Of a stretch of DNA of 47,176 nt, positions 29,270 to 37,619 are shown one piece after another. The stretch's first letter is position 1. Every line of letters begins with the position of its first letter. Made by a program: the position numbers and the translations under genes. The DNA lies in the IMG/VR virus record IMGVR_UViG_3300046519_000218, positions 1 to 47,176 of that record. One strand, given 5' to 3'. The notes under the pieces are model-generated. The model was not told the DNA's origin. It did not search any database and worked only from the letters and a program-made list of their open reading frames with translations. Origin of the DNA: a virus.

Positions 29270-30199
29270 ATGTCGAGTGGTGCAAAAATCCGCCTCTATT
29301 ATGCAGAGGAACAAACACCTGAAGTATTGCCAACAACGCCAGTATGGAAAACCGTTCGTCGCGTGAGTGATGGATTAACCGAAAACGTTACAACTGAAAC
29401 TTCCACAAGTGTTGCAGATACACGCTTCCGTCAAGGTGGCATGGCAACTGAAGCAGAAATTGTAGGGAGCTTAGAGACTGAATTGTCCGTTGGTCTCTTC
29501 GATGACTTCTTGTCTGGTGTAGCCTTAAATAACTGGACCAGTGATGTATTAAACTTCGGTGGCGATGTCCGTAAAACATTTACATTCGTCAAAGTCTATT
29601 CTGATATTAACCAAGTCTTCATTTATCGTGGTGTTCGCATTAATGAATTCACGATGTCAATTGCGACTACTGGGAAAATCACAGCAACGTTTGGACTGAT
29701 GGGTACAGTATTTGAGCGCACAACAACCAGCCCTGTAGTTAGCCCGCTTCCAGTTCCTGAAACTGTACTTGTATCTGCGTTGAACGTTGGTGACCTGACT
29801 GTTAATGGTGAAACAGTGGTTGGTACAGCATGTATGCAATCCCTTGAGCTCACAATCAACAACAACATGGAAGCGATACGCTGTATTGGCTCGCAGAAGC
29901 TCACAGCAACGACATATCTCGAAAAGATTGTAGATATTACCCTGAACACTCAGTACATGTTCTCGGCTCAATCTGCGGGCTATATCGACTACATCAAAAC
30001 ACGTGACACGATGCCAATTAACTTCTCGATCGAAGATGAAGATGGCAATGGTTATGCATTTGAATTCCCGAAATTAGAAGTAGCAGAAGCTCCTCATCCT
30101 GATGGTGGTGGTGAAGACACAATCACAATCGACATCAATTACAACCATATCCGTGTTTCACCAATCATTACCCGTGTGATAGCTCCTGTTACGCCTTAA
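29270..30199 (+). CDS. Major tail tube protein
   Basis: 309 residues from ATG 29270, AGGAG upstream. Beta-rich with Thr/Val-rich strands and a lack of Cys, Lys-poor; SIEDEDGNGYAFEFPKLEV near the C-terminus is typical of siphophage tail tube proteins of this type. It precedes the tail assembly chaperone, the lambda V-G-T-H order. It polymerises into the tail tube. Confidence 0.85.
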   Translation: MSSGAKIRLYYAEEQTPEVLPTTPVWKTVRRVSDGLTENVTTETSTSVADTRFRQGGMATEAEIVGSLETELSVGLFDDFLSGVALNNWTSDVLNFGGDVRKTFTFVKVYSDINQVFIYRGVRINEFTMSIATTGKITATFGLMGTVFERTTTSPVVSPLPVPETVLVSALNVGDLTVNGETVVGTACMQSLELTINNNMEAIRCIGSQKLTATTYLEKIVDITLNTQYMFSAQSAGYIDYIKTRDTMPINFSIEDEDGNGYAFEFPKLEVAEAPHPDGGGEDTITIDINYNHIRVSPIITRVIAPVTP

Positions 30200-30208
30200 T
30201 TCTGATTT

Positions 30209-30232
30209 GGCAGCTTAATTGCTGCCTTATTT
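30209..30232 (+). terminator. Terminator after the tail tube gene
   Basis: GGCAGC (30209-30214), loop TTAATT, GCTGCC (30221-30226), then TTATTTTT. As after the capsid gene, it would favour high tail tube expression. Confidence 0.85.
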
Positions 30233-30245
30233 TTGGAGAACAAAA

Positions 30246-30770
30246 ATGGCTCTTGAAGTCAATATTCAAAGAAATAAAGACGTCAGTTTGTGGCGCGAAT
30301 ATAAAGATGCAGAAGGCAATGTTTTAGCTGAGTTCAAGATCCGTGGAATTAGTTATAAGCCTTACCAAGTCGCATTGGAACGGGTAAACAACCAAATCAC
30401 ATCTAAGGGCTTTGATGTAGCCTTAGCCTCAAAAGAAGACAAACTCTATCATGAGCTTTTACTTGAAGCCGCTGCATGTCATCTCATTGAAGACTGGAAA
30501 GGCGTGGTATTTGTAGAGGTAAATGCTGATGAGGAGCAAGTGAAAACTGAGCCGCCTTACAATGCTGAGAATGCGACAAAGCTTCTTAATATGGGCGATC
30601 TAGGAATTTCCATTTGGTCTTTCATTCGAAAAGAATCAGAAAAGATGCAGAAAGAAGCTGATGCATATAAGGATGAAGTTGTGGGAAAGTCACAACCCTC
30701 TACAACTACGCCAATAAATTCGCGGGGCTCACGGACCACGAAAAAAAGCAAAGAGAAGCGCTCGGCGTAA
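30246..30770 (+). CDS. Tail assembly chaperone, gpG-like
   Basis: 174 residues from ATG 30246 with GGAGAA upstream. Keeps the tape measure soluble and loads tube subunits during tail assembly. N-terminal domain about 1-115, then an acidic helix and a Ser/Thr/Lys-rich tail (TTTPINSRGSRTTKKSKEKR) that is present only when no frameshift occurs. At codons 146-148 the frame passes over the lambda slippery heptamer G-GGA-AAG, so part of the product continues into the T frame. Confidence 0.88.
   Translation: MALEVNIQRNKDVSLWREYKDAEGNVLAEFKIRGISYKPYQVALERVNNQITSKGFDVALASKEDKLYHELLLEAAACHLIEDWKGVVFVEVNADEEQVKTEPPYNAENATKLLNMGDLGISIWSFIRKESEKMQKEADAYKDEVVGKSQPSTTTPINSRGSRTTKKSKEKRSA
30683..30689 (+). 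promoter_or_regulatory. Programmed -1 frameshift site GGGAAAG
   Basis: The heptamer G-GGA-AAG is in the correct phase (last base of codon 30681-30683, then GGA, AAG). It is identical to the slippery sequence of the lambda G-T pair. After slipping, reading continues at GTC (30689) and stays open to 31021. Confidence 0.88.
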
Positions 30771-31021
30771 AATTGCCTGATCCTCCTGAATATTCTTACA
30801 CTGCAAACGCCATTCTTTCAGCTTATAACACCATTGCACGTTCTCGACGATACGAGCAGGGTGTTCCATTGGCGATAGATATAGCTGCGATCAATTCCTA
30901 CGTAGAGCAATACGATTTACCAGTTGAACGGTTCATCTTTAATGACTGTATCTTTACGCTGGATAATTTGTTTTTGGATGAGGCGCATAAGAAGGCTACG
31001 CAACGAGCGACGAAGACTTAG
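30689..31021 (+). CDS. T-like extension made by -1 frameshift (gpGT)
   Basis: 110 residues fused to the first 148 of the gpG-like protein, giving a 258-residue gpGT. The -1 frame is open from 30677, with convincing coding sequence across the overlap (NKFAGLTDHEKKQREALG). Only a TTG at 30773 could start it independently and no ribosome site precedes that, so frameshifting is the likely sole source. In lambda the T domain recruits tube protein to the tape measure. The C-terminus is helical and basic. Confidence 0.85.
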   Translation, partial: VTTLYNYANKFAGLTDHEKKQREALGVKLPDPPEYSYTANAILSAYNTIARSRRYEQGVPLAIDIAAINSYVEQYDLPVERFIFNDCIFTLDNLFLDEAHKKATQRATKT

Positions 31022-31097
31022 GTGCGATAAACAGACTTTAACTGCGAATGTACGACGTGATATAGCGCACTTGATGTTACATAATACGGTCAAGTGG

Positions 31098-31151
31098 TTG
31101 ACATTGACGCGACGATTCTGTATTGACAAAATTGTCATTAGTAAATAGTAT
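31098..31151 (+). promoter_or_regulatory. Tandem promoters with palindrome, accessory island
   Basis: TTGACA (31123-31128), 17 bp, TAGTAT (31146-31151). A second TTGACA (31098-31103), 17 bp, TATTGA (31121-31126) lies just upstream. The palindrome TGACAA-AA-TTGTCA (31124-31137) overlaps the stronger -35 and may be an operator. The interval 31022-31212 has no gene. A hairpin GTTCGC-TAAC-GCGAAC (31167-31182) lies in the predicted leader. Confidence 0.62.
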
Positions 31152-31212
31152 TCGTTTAAACGCGGTGTTCGCTAACGCGAACATTATCCCAATGCGCTAA
31201 TAGGAGAATACT

Positions 31213-31257
31213 ATGAAAACTTATAATAAACTTACCGATGGCTATGGTTTGGGCTAA
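31213..31257 (+). CDS. Putative 14-residue peptide gene
   Basis: GGAGAA lies 4 bp before ATG 31213; the peptide is MKTYNKLTDGYGLG. It stands alone between promoters with an overlapping palindrome, a leader hairpin, and a 12-bp-stem terminator. Peptide, leader or RNA function are all open; no known family comes to mind. The isolated, well-formed unit argues that the short gene is real. Confidence 0.45.
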   Translation: MKTYNKLTDGYGLG

Positions 31258-31280
31258 CAAACCGTTAAAGATTTATATAA

Positions 31281-31313
31281 AATAAGGCATCTCAAGTAGA
31301 TGCCTTATTTTTT
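31281..31313. terminator. Bidirectional terminator of the short-peptide unit
   Basis: AATAAGGCATCT (31281-31292) and AGATGCCTTATT (31298-31309), a perfect 12-bp stem with loop CAAGT, followed by TTTTTT on the + strand and TTATTTT-like sequence on the - strand. Confidence 0.92.
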
Positions 31314-31322
31314 GAGCATGCA

Positions 31323-32180
31323 ATGATAATATTCCTATTAAATCTTTTACTTATTTTGCCTTACTTTATTCTTTCAGCTTACTTCTTCTTTAAAGTTAGG
31401 GATAGATATTTTTATAAGTATAGAAGTAGCGTTCAATTACTTTATGTATTTTTGTTTTTGACAATTGTGCTTATTGAGCTGTTGGTCTGGAAAGGTTTCT
31501 TTGAAGAATATACTTTCCTAAATATTAGTTTGGTTAAGGAAGCAAACAATAGGTATTACTTCCAACAACATACAATTTTTGGATTGCTAAGTGAAGCACC
31601 AGCAGGATCTAGTAAACTTACATCTTTTGTAGCTTTTCTTTCAGCCATAGCAGCAATTGCTGGGTGGATTTTCACAAGCCGTCTTCAAATAATTAATGCA
31701 ACAAAAACCCATGCTATGCAAGTACTTATGAATAGTAGGACTTCAACTGTTTACATGCAAAAAGTCGATGAGGCAATGAAGTTAAGGGTTGATGTGCTAA
31801 AAGAAAATAATTGGAGTGAAAAAGATAGATCATTCGTTTCAAAAGAAAGATATTTAAAACTTAAAGATACTGAAAGATCTGCCGTACATTATCTTCTGAA
31901 TTTTCTAGAATTTATTGCTGTTGGTGTTAGACACAATAATTTGGATGAAGATATGTTGAAAGGTAGTTTTAACTCTATTCTAACCAACAACTTTCTCTTT
32001 TTTTACCCAATTATCCTGCATATCCGTGAGCAGAGGCCGAGTAACTATACTGAACTTGAAGTTCTGTTTCTAAGATGGGACAAGGGAGAGCATCAAAAAT
32101 GTATTAAATGTGTTGAATGGTACAAAACTAAAGAATTAGATGTTACAACTAAAAGTTGTAATACCTGCCTCAATAAATAA
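31323..32180 (+). CDS. DUF4760-like membrane protein, accessory
   Basis: 285 residues. Membrane segments at about 2-23, 37-57 and 98-114; the soluble part (residues 125-260) has the pattern of DUF4760 proteins (AVHYLLNFLEFIAVGVRHNN, then FNSILTNNFLFFYPII). The C-terminus carries CIKC and SCNTC. It is very AT-rich, has a terminator, and lies in a gap between tail chaperone and tape measure where lambda has no gene. Probably a moron with a host-directed or exclusion role (inference). Confidence 0.72.
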   Translation: MIIFLLNLLLILPYFILSAYFFFKVRDRYFYKYRSSVQLLYVFLFLTIVLIELLVWKGFFEEYTFLNISLVKEANNRYYFQQHTIFGLLSEAPAGSSKLTSFVAFLSAIAAIAGWIFTSRLQIINATKTHAMQVLMNSRTSTVYMQKVDEAMKLRVDVLKENNWSEKDRSFVSKERYLKLKDTERSAVHYLLNFLEFIAVGVRHNNLDEDMLKGSFNSILTNNFLFFYPIILHIREQRPSNYTELEVLFLRWDKGEHQKCIKCVEWYKTKELDVTTKSCNTCLNK

Positions 32181-32188
32181 TTTGACAG

Positions 32189-32210
32189 AACCCGCTTTGG
32201 CGGGTTTTTC
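32189..32210 (+). terminator. Rho-independent terminator
   Basis: AACCCGC-TTTG-GCGGGTT (32189-32206) with TTTTTC, 9 bp after the DUF4760-like gene. Confidence 0.88.
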
Positions 32211-32215
32211 TTCAT

Positions 32216-32244
32216 GTGACATTTAATGATCAGTTTGCTAAATT
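32216..32244 (+). promoter_or_regulatory. Promoter candidate of the tail-anchored protein gene
   Basis: GTGACA (32216-32221), 17 bp, TAAATT (32239-32244). Just after it an inverted repeat TACCCCT-AAACA-AGGGGTA (32244-32262) includes the AGGGG ribosome site, so RNA folding or a bound protein could control translation. Confidence 0.45.
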
Positions 32245-32267
32245 ACCCCTAAACAAGGGGTATTGTT

Positions 32268-33029
32268 ATGCTTAAAGACTATCTTGGCCCTGCTGCTGAG
32301 CATAAACACAAAGCCAATGAGGCTATTAAAGAAAAAAGATTTGATGATGCTTGGCGACATCTTAACGAGCAGAAAATAAATTATTTCAAGCACGCAAAAC
32401 AATGTAACTTTACTGAAAAGCAAACTTTGGGGCTTGATGCTATTGTGCATATCACAATGGGAAATTTACTTAGAATAGAAGGTAAACATTTACAAGCTTT
32501 GTATCACATTGCTTATGTTTATAAGGTGGGTAAGCTAGAGAACCCTTTGAATGATAGTAATGATGATCGATTAAGAGTTTACTATAAAAGAGCAAAGAAG
32601 GATGATGGATTCGAGAACTTTAAACAAGGACTAGATCTATTTCCTAGTTATGATTATCAGTCAGTACAACATTTTTCAAGCAGCCTTTTGAATTCTGAAA
32701 ATGGAACAAAAGAGATTGTTACTTCTCCTCAAATTGAGGAAAAGCCTATTATAAAAATTCCAGAAAACAATAAAGATGTTATAAACAATAGGTTTTTGGC
32801 TGAACGAAAGAATAAAAAAAAGGAAGAGCATATTGGGATTCCTCCTCCATTAAAAAAGCCAGAGAAGAAGCAAATTAGGGAGTTTGAAAAGACTAATAAT
32901 CTTATAAAATCCACATCTACTGAAAGTAAGTCAAATAATGAAAAAAGGACAGGGATAAGCTCAGGATTCGCTATAACAGTAATTTGTGTTGTGATGGGTT
33001 TAATTCTATTGCTGTGGTTGCTATCTTAA
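32268..33029 (+). CDS. Tail-anchored helical-repeat protein, accessory
   Basis: 253 residues, unrecognised. Residues 1-95 look like TPR-type helical pairs (RFDDAWRHLNEQKINYFKHA, then RIEGKHLQALYHIAYVYKVG). A long polar, Lys/Pro/Ser-rich linker (150-228) follows, and a single C-terminal membrane helix (about 230-253) anchors it with the helices in the cytoplasm. Own promoter candidate upstream; AT-rich. A lysogen-expressed accessory protein is likely; defence or exclusion is a reasonable but unproven guess. Confidence 0.68.
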   Translation: MLKDYLGPAAEHKHKANEAIKEKRFDDAWRHLNEQKINYFKHAKQCNFTEKQTLGLDAIVHITMGNLLRIEGKHLQALYHIAYVYKVGKLENPLNDSNDDRLRVYYKRAKKDDGFENFKQGLDLFPSYDYQSVQHFSSSLLNSENGTKEIVTSPQIEEKPIIKIPENNKDVINNRFLAERKNKKKEEHIGIPPPLKKPEKKQIREFEKTNNLIKSTSTESKSNNEKRTGISSGFAITVICVVMGLILLLWLLS

Positions 33030-33097
33030 AAAGAGACAAAAACAGAAGCTAACCAAAGTCGATGTTAAATTCTATCTATAGATAAGGGTTTGGAAAT

Positions 33098-33499
33098 ATG
33101 AAAAAGATAATTTTATTAGGCCTTGCGATATCATTAAGTGGCTGTGTTACTCCAGTAACTCAAATGATAAATAATAAATTTAGTGATATTGTACCAACAA
33201 AGCCGCAGGCTACAGGCATTTGGACAACTTCTGTTGGTCCAGGACTTTCTACGATTAAGTTGAATGAAGATGGCAATGGGATTCTTTGTGAAGACACAAG
33301 TGGGTACATTAACCTGAATAAACTGAAGTATTCAAATGGGCAGCTTTATTCTCAAAATGGAATGGTCTTAAAAGTTATTTCCCTTAACCAAGATGTTTTA
33401 AAAGCAAAAACAACATTATCTGCATTTAATATTGATATGGTTTACAAAAAAGATAGTGACCTGAAAACAGCATCACTTAAATGCGCTAAAGAAATATAG
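33098..33499 (+). CDS. Small lipoprotein, Acinetobacter phage type
   Basis: 133 residues. Signal peptide (MKKIILLGLAISLSGC) with lipobox LSGC, lipidated Cys at 16, then a mostly beta domain with a second disulphide-capable pair (C near 68 and C130). Such lipoproteins are found in Acinetobacter prophages (I recall the NCBI name J517_1871 family; not verified). A lipoprotein beside tail genes often blocks superinfection by masking a receptor, as in other phages; here it is inference. A TATAGA element upstream may be its -10. Confidence 0.75.
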   Translation: MKKIILLGLAISLSGCVTPVTQMINNKFSDIVPTKPQATGIWTTSVGPGLSTIKLNEDGNGILCEDTSGYINLNKLKYSNGQLYSQNGMVLKVISLNQDVLKAKTTLSAFNIDMVYKKDSDLKTASLKCAKEI

Positions 33500-33517
33500 A
33501 TTCAACTAATCCAATAG

Positions 33518-33540
33518 CCCGACCAAGTGTCGGGTTTTTT
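33518..33540 (+). terminator. Terminator closing the accessory island
   Basis: CCCGAC (33518-33523), loop CAAGT, GTCGGG (33529-33534), TTTTTT and the shared tail ATTGCCT. The tape measure gene begins 14 bp after the tail. Confidence 0.9.
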
Positions 33541-33560
33541 ATTGCCTAGAGGGAAGTAAG

Positions 33561-36500
33561 ATGGCACAAGAATCACGTCTCATCATTGTAATTGATGCTA
33601 AAAATGCAGAGCGTAATGCGCGTAATCTAGGCAATGAATTAGATAGCATTGAACGTAAAGGTGACTTTGCAACTAAGTCTATGGATAACCTTTCTATCTC
33701 AACACGTGCACTTGCTGGTTATATGGCGGGGTTGGTTACTGTGAGTGCAGCCATCAGTAAAATGGATGCCTACACAGGGCTTCAGAACCGTCTTAAGTTA
33801 GTGACAAACAGTCAAATCGAACTTAATAAGGCTACTGAAGACACTTTCCGTATTGCTCAAAAAACATATTCATCATGGGATTCTGTTTTACAGGTTTACC
33901 AGCGCTTTAGTGACAATGCAAAAACTTTAAATCTAACGATGGATGATACCGCACGCCTAACTGAAACGGTTTCAAAAGCTGTTGCAATCAGCGGGGCAAG
34001 TGCTGGAGCGGCTGACGCAGCATTAGTACAGTTTGGGCAGGCTTTAGCAAGTGGAACCTTGCGTGGTGAAGAACTCAACTCTGTAATGGAGCAAACCCCT
34101 GCTTTAGCTAAAGCCATTGCACAAGGTATGGGAATTACTGTAGGTGAACTAAGATCAGTTGCAGCAGAGGGTAAAATCACCTCACAAGAGTTGGTTCGTG
34201 CTCTTAAAAACGTTCAATCTAATGTTGATGAATTATTCGCAAAAACCGATATTACTATTGGGCAGTCTCTAACCCTTCTTGGAAATGAAATTACTAAGTT
34301 TGTTGGCGAGGCAGGCAAGAGTTCAGGTGCTGCACAGGTACTTTCAGGATCTATTAAAACATTAGCGGGAAACTTAGATGTTTTAACCTCAGCAATGATG
34401 GTTGGCGGAGCATATTGGCTAGGAACATATATTCCAGCTATTTATGCGTCAGGTGTTGCGGTTGCAGCAAAGACGAAAGAATTAGCAGCGCAAACATTTG
34501 CACAATACACAGCAATCCAAGCTGACCGAGCAGCAGCAGCACAAGAAGTAATTAACACTCAGGCAGTAGTTGCAAATACACAAGCAACAGTAGCATCATT
34601 GGCCGCGGAGAAAGCTCTAGAAGTACAGCGCTTAAAGTCTCAGATCACTGAAAAAGGGCGTACAGCAACATTAACACGTATGGCTGAACTAAAGAAAATT
34701 GAAGCCCAAGTTACACGTGAACTAGCTTTAGCCGAGGGTGCTTTAGCTGCTGCACAATCTAGATCAGCTGCTGCGAGTGCTGCAACTGTGGGGATAGGCT
34801 CTCGACTTTTAGGTATTCTTGGTGGGCCAGTTGGCATTGGCATTACTGTAGCAAGTTTAGCTGCTGGTTATCTCTTAATGCGTGACAGCTCCGACAAAGC
34901 CAATAAGAAACTTGAAGAACAAGCAGCAGTTGCAAAAAAGGCAAAAGATGAACTCTTAGCTTTAAAAGGATTGGAAAAAGATTCAGCTATTAATGATATG
35001 ACTTCTTCATTTGAACGTCAGAATCAGGCCCTTGCTGAATCTAGCAGTAAGATTAATATCCAGCTTAACGCCATTGCACAACTCTACAAAGGAAACAAAG
35101 ACATTGTTCAGGTGGTTAATGATGCTAGAGATGGCACTATTAGCATGAATGATGCAGTTAAACGCTTTAATGAGTTGCGTATAAGTAAAGATATTTATAA
35201 CGCAATCAAAGAAAACACCAGTGAATTTGAAAAAAATGCTAAGGAAGCGAAAACGACAAGATATTCGTTGAAGATTTTTGGTATTGAAGTTGAGCTATCT
35301 GGCCATAAGGCGCAAACGGCTGTTGCTGGTATTGATGACAACTCAAAAGCTTTAATTGGCAATGAAAGTGCAGCACAAAAGGCAACAAAAGCGCAGAAAG
35401 GATACTTTGATAGTCTTCGTACGGAAGTTCTTAATTCTAATGAAGAGCTTGCTTTGTTGAATCTTGGATATAGTGAAGAAACTATTAAAAAGATTAATGA
35501 GTTGCAAAAGGCAAAACAAGCTGTTGCAGCACCGGGCACAACCGCAATTGTCACTAATGAAGAAATAGAGCAGATTGTGCGTGCACAAAAGGCTCTAGAT
35601 AATCTTAAGGACAAAAAAGATGCTTTAAATGATGCCGAACGCAAGCAAACTAAGGAGTTGGCAAAACAAGCAGTATTATTGGCAGGTAATAGTGAGCAAA
35701 CTCGCAATATGCTTCGCGTATATCAGGCTTTCCGGAACGCTGGAGTAGGAGACAAGCAAGCGCGCGTATTAACAGCACAAGTTGGTCGAGAGAATGATTT
35801 TAGAAATGATGCAATGTTTGGAAGCCATAAGGATGCAAATAACGGCTATACCAATACTGGATTTATTTCTTGGCAAAGGGGTCGCTCAACTAAATTAATG
35901 CAGGCTTTACAGGGGCAGGGCGTTTTAGATAAAAAAGGGCAGATCCAACAAACTCAAGATGCTCTAGACGCGCAAGCAAAGTTTTTATTGCAAGAGGTTA
36001 TGACCAATAAAAGCTATAGTAAATCTAAAAGTGCTCTGCTTAATGATGATTTAGACTATCGCAGTCTAGAGAAAATTATTGGGAAAAACTTCATTGGCTG
36101 GGATTATGAGGGTAAAAAGCTTGGCAAAGACAAAGCCTCAAAGCATCTAGCCAAACAAGACTCTTACTATGATCAACTTAATAAGATTTTAGGTACTAGT
36201 CCTGATGCAGCCTCTAAAGCAATCGGAGATCTTTCTAAATTCGAAGATGAGGCTTATAAGGCACGCGCTAAAACTCTAGAGGAAATTAAACAACTTCAAG
36301 CAACCTACGATACAGAAGCAATCGAAAGAGGTAAAAAAAGGGAAGAGGAAATCAGTAAAGCTACAATTTTGGGGCAGACTGATCTAATTCCAAGAATTAA
36401 GCAGCGTTTTGATGCCGAGGATGAACTAGCTAAAAAGCAATTTGATTTTGAAACAAACGGTTTTAAGTGGACTGAAGAAAAAAAGCTTGAGTACACTAAA

Positions 36501-37607
36501 GAAACTAATTCTTTAAGATTAATTGCAGAAGGCAAACTATCTGATGAGCAAATAAAGATTGCAAAAGAAGGTCTTAATGAGCAGTACCAACACGAACTTA
36601 CTTTAATCAACCTTACTAAGGCAGCGCGACAAACTGCATATGATCAATCGAATCTCAAAGCTTTGCAGGAACTCAAACAGCAAAGAGACCTTTTAGCAGC
36701 GCCAATTGGGCAAAGGGGTTTTCTATCAGCACAATTCAGTGAAAGTAGTGCTCATTTAGACAATGATAATACTCTTATTAATAAGGGTGCTGATCTTAAA
36801 GTCCAACTGGAACAAAAAGAGATAACAACTCTCGAGTACAACAAAAGGATTGAGGATGCTGTAAGGATACATGAAGAGAACAAGTTTAAGATTCAGGAGG
36901 AATATGCAGAGAAGTACAAAGATCTGCAAAATACTCAATACGAAGCCGAACTTGGCATGTATAGCAACTTGCTTTCACAAGCCTCTAATGTGTGGGGTGG
37001 ATTTACTCAATTAGTAAAAGATAGTGCTGGGGAACAATCCGCAGCCTACAAGTCGATGTTCTTGATGCAACAAACTATGGCAATCGCATCTGCTTTAGTT
37101 TCGACGCATTTAGCTGCTGCTCAGGTCATGGCAGATCCATCTGCATTGACACTTGCCCAAAAGACTAGTTATGCAGCAATGATTACAGGCCTAGGGTATG
37201 CAAATGTTGGTTTAATTGCTGCACAGACCATTGCTGGTGTCGCTGGCTTCTCTTCAGGCGGCTACACGGGCGATATGGGGCGTGGTGATGTTGCGGGTGT
37301 GGTTCATGGTCAAGAGTATGTATTGAATGCCGATGCTACTAATCGGGTTGGTGTAGATACATTGAATGCAATTAATTCAGGGCAAAGCCTTGATAAGGCA
37401 TCTTCAAATCAGCCTATTGTGAATATATACAACCTACCCGGACAAACTGCTGAGGTGACTCAAAACAGCGACGGAACTTTGGATGTTCGCATTAGACAGA
37501 TTGCTAGTGATGTTGCAGAACAGACGATGTTGGCTGGCTTAAACAATCCCAACAGTCGAATCAATAAGTCGATGAAACAAAACTTTAATGTCGCTCCTAA
37601 GCGCTAA
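33561..37607 (+). CDS. Tape measure protein with lysozyme-like domain
   Basis: 1348 residues. Sets tail length and is ejected ahead of DNA. N-terminal TMP core (residues 60-230) includes RGEELNSVMEQTPALAKAIA and GELRSVAAEGKITSQELV. Long helical and Ala-rich stretches with two hydrophobic regions (about 275-300 and 415-440). Residues about 712-875 form a separate domain of the phage tail lysozyme type (TAQVGRENDFRND, NTGFISWQ) that should cut peptidoglycan. The C-terminal GFSSGGYTGDMGRGDVAGVV and HGQEYVLNADAT blocks are typical. Ribosome site GAGGGAAG. The longest gene here, as expected for a long flexible tail. Confidence 0.94.
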   Translation: MAQESRLIIVIDAKNAERNARNLGNELDSIERKGDFATKSMDNLSISTRALAGYMAGLVTVSAAISKMDAYTGLQNRLKLVTNSQIELNKATEDTFRIAQKTYSSWDSVLQVYQRFSDNAKTLNLTMDDTARLTETVSKAVAISGASAGAADAALVQFGQALASGTLRGEELNSVMEQTPALAKAIAQGMGITVGELRSVAAEGKITSQELVRALKNVQSNVDELFAKTDITIGQSLTLLGNEITKFVGEAGKSSGAAQVLSGSIKTLAGNLDVLTSAMMVGGAYWLGTYIPAIYASGVAVAAKTKELAAQTFAQYTAIQADRAAAAQEVINTQAVVANTQATVASLAAEKALEVQRLKSQITEKGRTATLTRMAELKKIEAQVTRELALAEGALAAAQSRSAAASAATVGIGSRLLGILGGPVGIGITVASLAAGYLLMRDSSDKANKKLEEQAAVAKKAKDELLALKGLEKDSAINDMTSSFERQNQALAESSSKINIQLNAIAQLYKGNKDIVQVVNDARDGTISMNDAVKRFNELRISKDIYNAIKENTSEFEKNAKEAKTTRYSLKIFGIEVELSGHKAQTAVAGIDDNSKALIGNESAAQKATKAQKGYFDSLRTEVLNSNEELALLNLGYSEETIKKINELQKAKQAVAAPGTTAIVTNEEIEQIVRAQKALDNLKDKKDALNDAERKQTKELAKQAVLLAGNSEQTRNMLRVYQAFRNAGVGDKQARVLTAQVGRENDFRNDAMFGSHKDANNGYTNTGFISWQRGRSTKLMQALQGQGVLDKKGQIQQTQDALDAQAKFLLQEVMTNKSYSKSKSALLNDDLDYRSLEKIIGKNFIGWDYEGKKLGKDKASKHLAKQDSYYDQLNKILGTSPDAASKAIGDLSKFEDEAYKARAKTLEEIKQLQATYDTEAIERGKKREEEISKATILGQTDLIPRIKQRFDAEDELAKKQFDFETNGFKWTEEKKLEYTKETNSLRLIAEGKLSDEQIKIAKEGLNEQYQHELTLINLTKAARQTAYDQSNLKALQELKQQRDLLAAPIGQRGFLSAQFSESSAHLDNDNTLINKGADLKVQLEQKEITTLEYNKRIEDAVRIHEENKFKIQEEYAEKYKDLQNTQYEAELGMYSNLLSQASNVWGGFTQLVKDSAGEQSAAYKSMFLMQQTMAIASALVSTHLAAAQVMADPSALTLAQKTSYAAMITGLGYANVGLIAAQTIAGVAGFSSGGYTGDMGRGDVAGVVHGQEYVLNADATNRVGVDTLNAINSGQSLDKASSNQPIVNIYNLPGQTAEVTQNSDGTLDVRIRQIASDVAEQTMLAGLNNPNSRINKSMKQNFNVAPKR

Positions 37608-37619
37608 GACGAGGCAATT

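Noticed and set aside
30773-31021. Independent gene for the T-like part
   Set aside because: Only a TTG start without a ribosome site; the frame is open upstream and is reached by the slippery heptamer.
30924-31148. 74-residue Arg/Trp-rich reading frame overlapping the T-like gene
   Set aside because: Shadow frame of a coding region, odd composition, no ribosome site, and it runs through promoter sequences.
35195-35707. 170-residue reverse-strand frame within the tape measure gene
   Set aside because: Ala/Ser/Leu-rich antisense shadow of the Lys/Glu/Ala-rich helical protein; no promoter or ribosome site.
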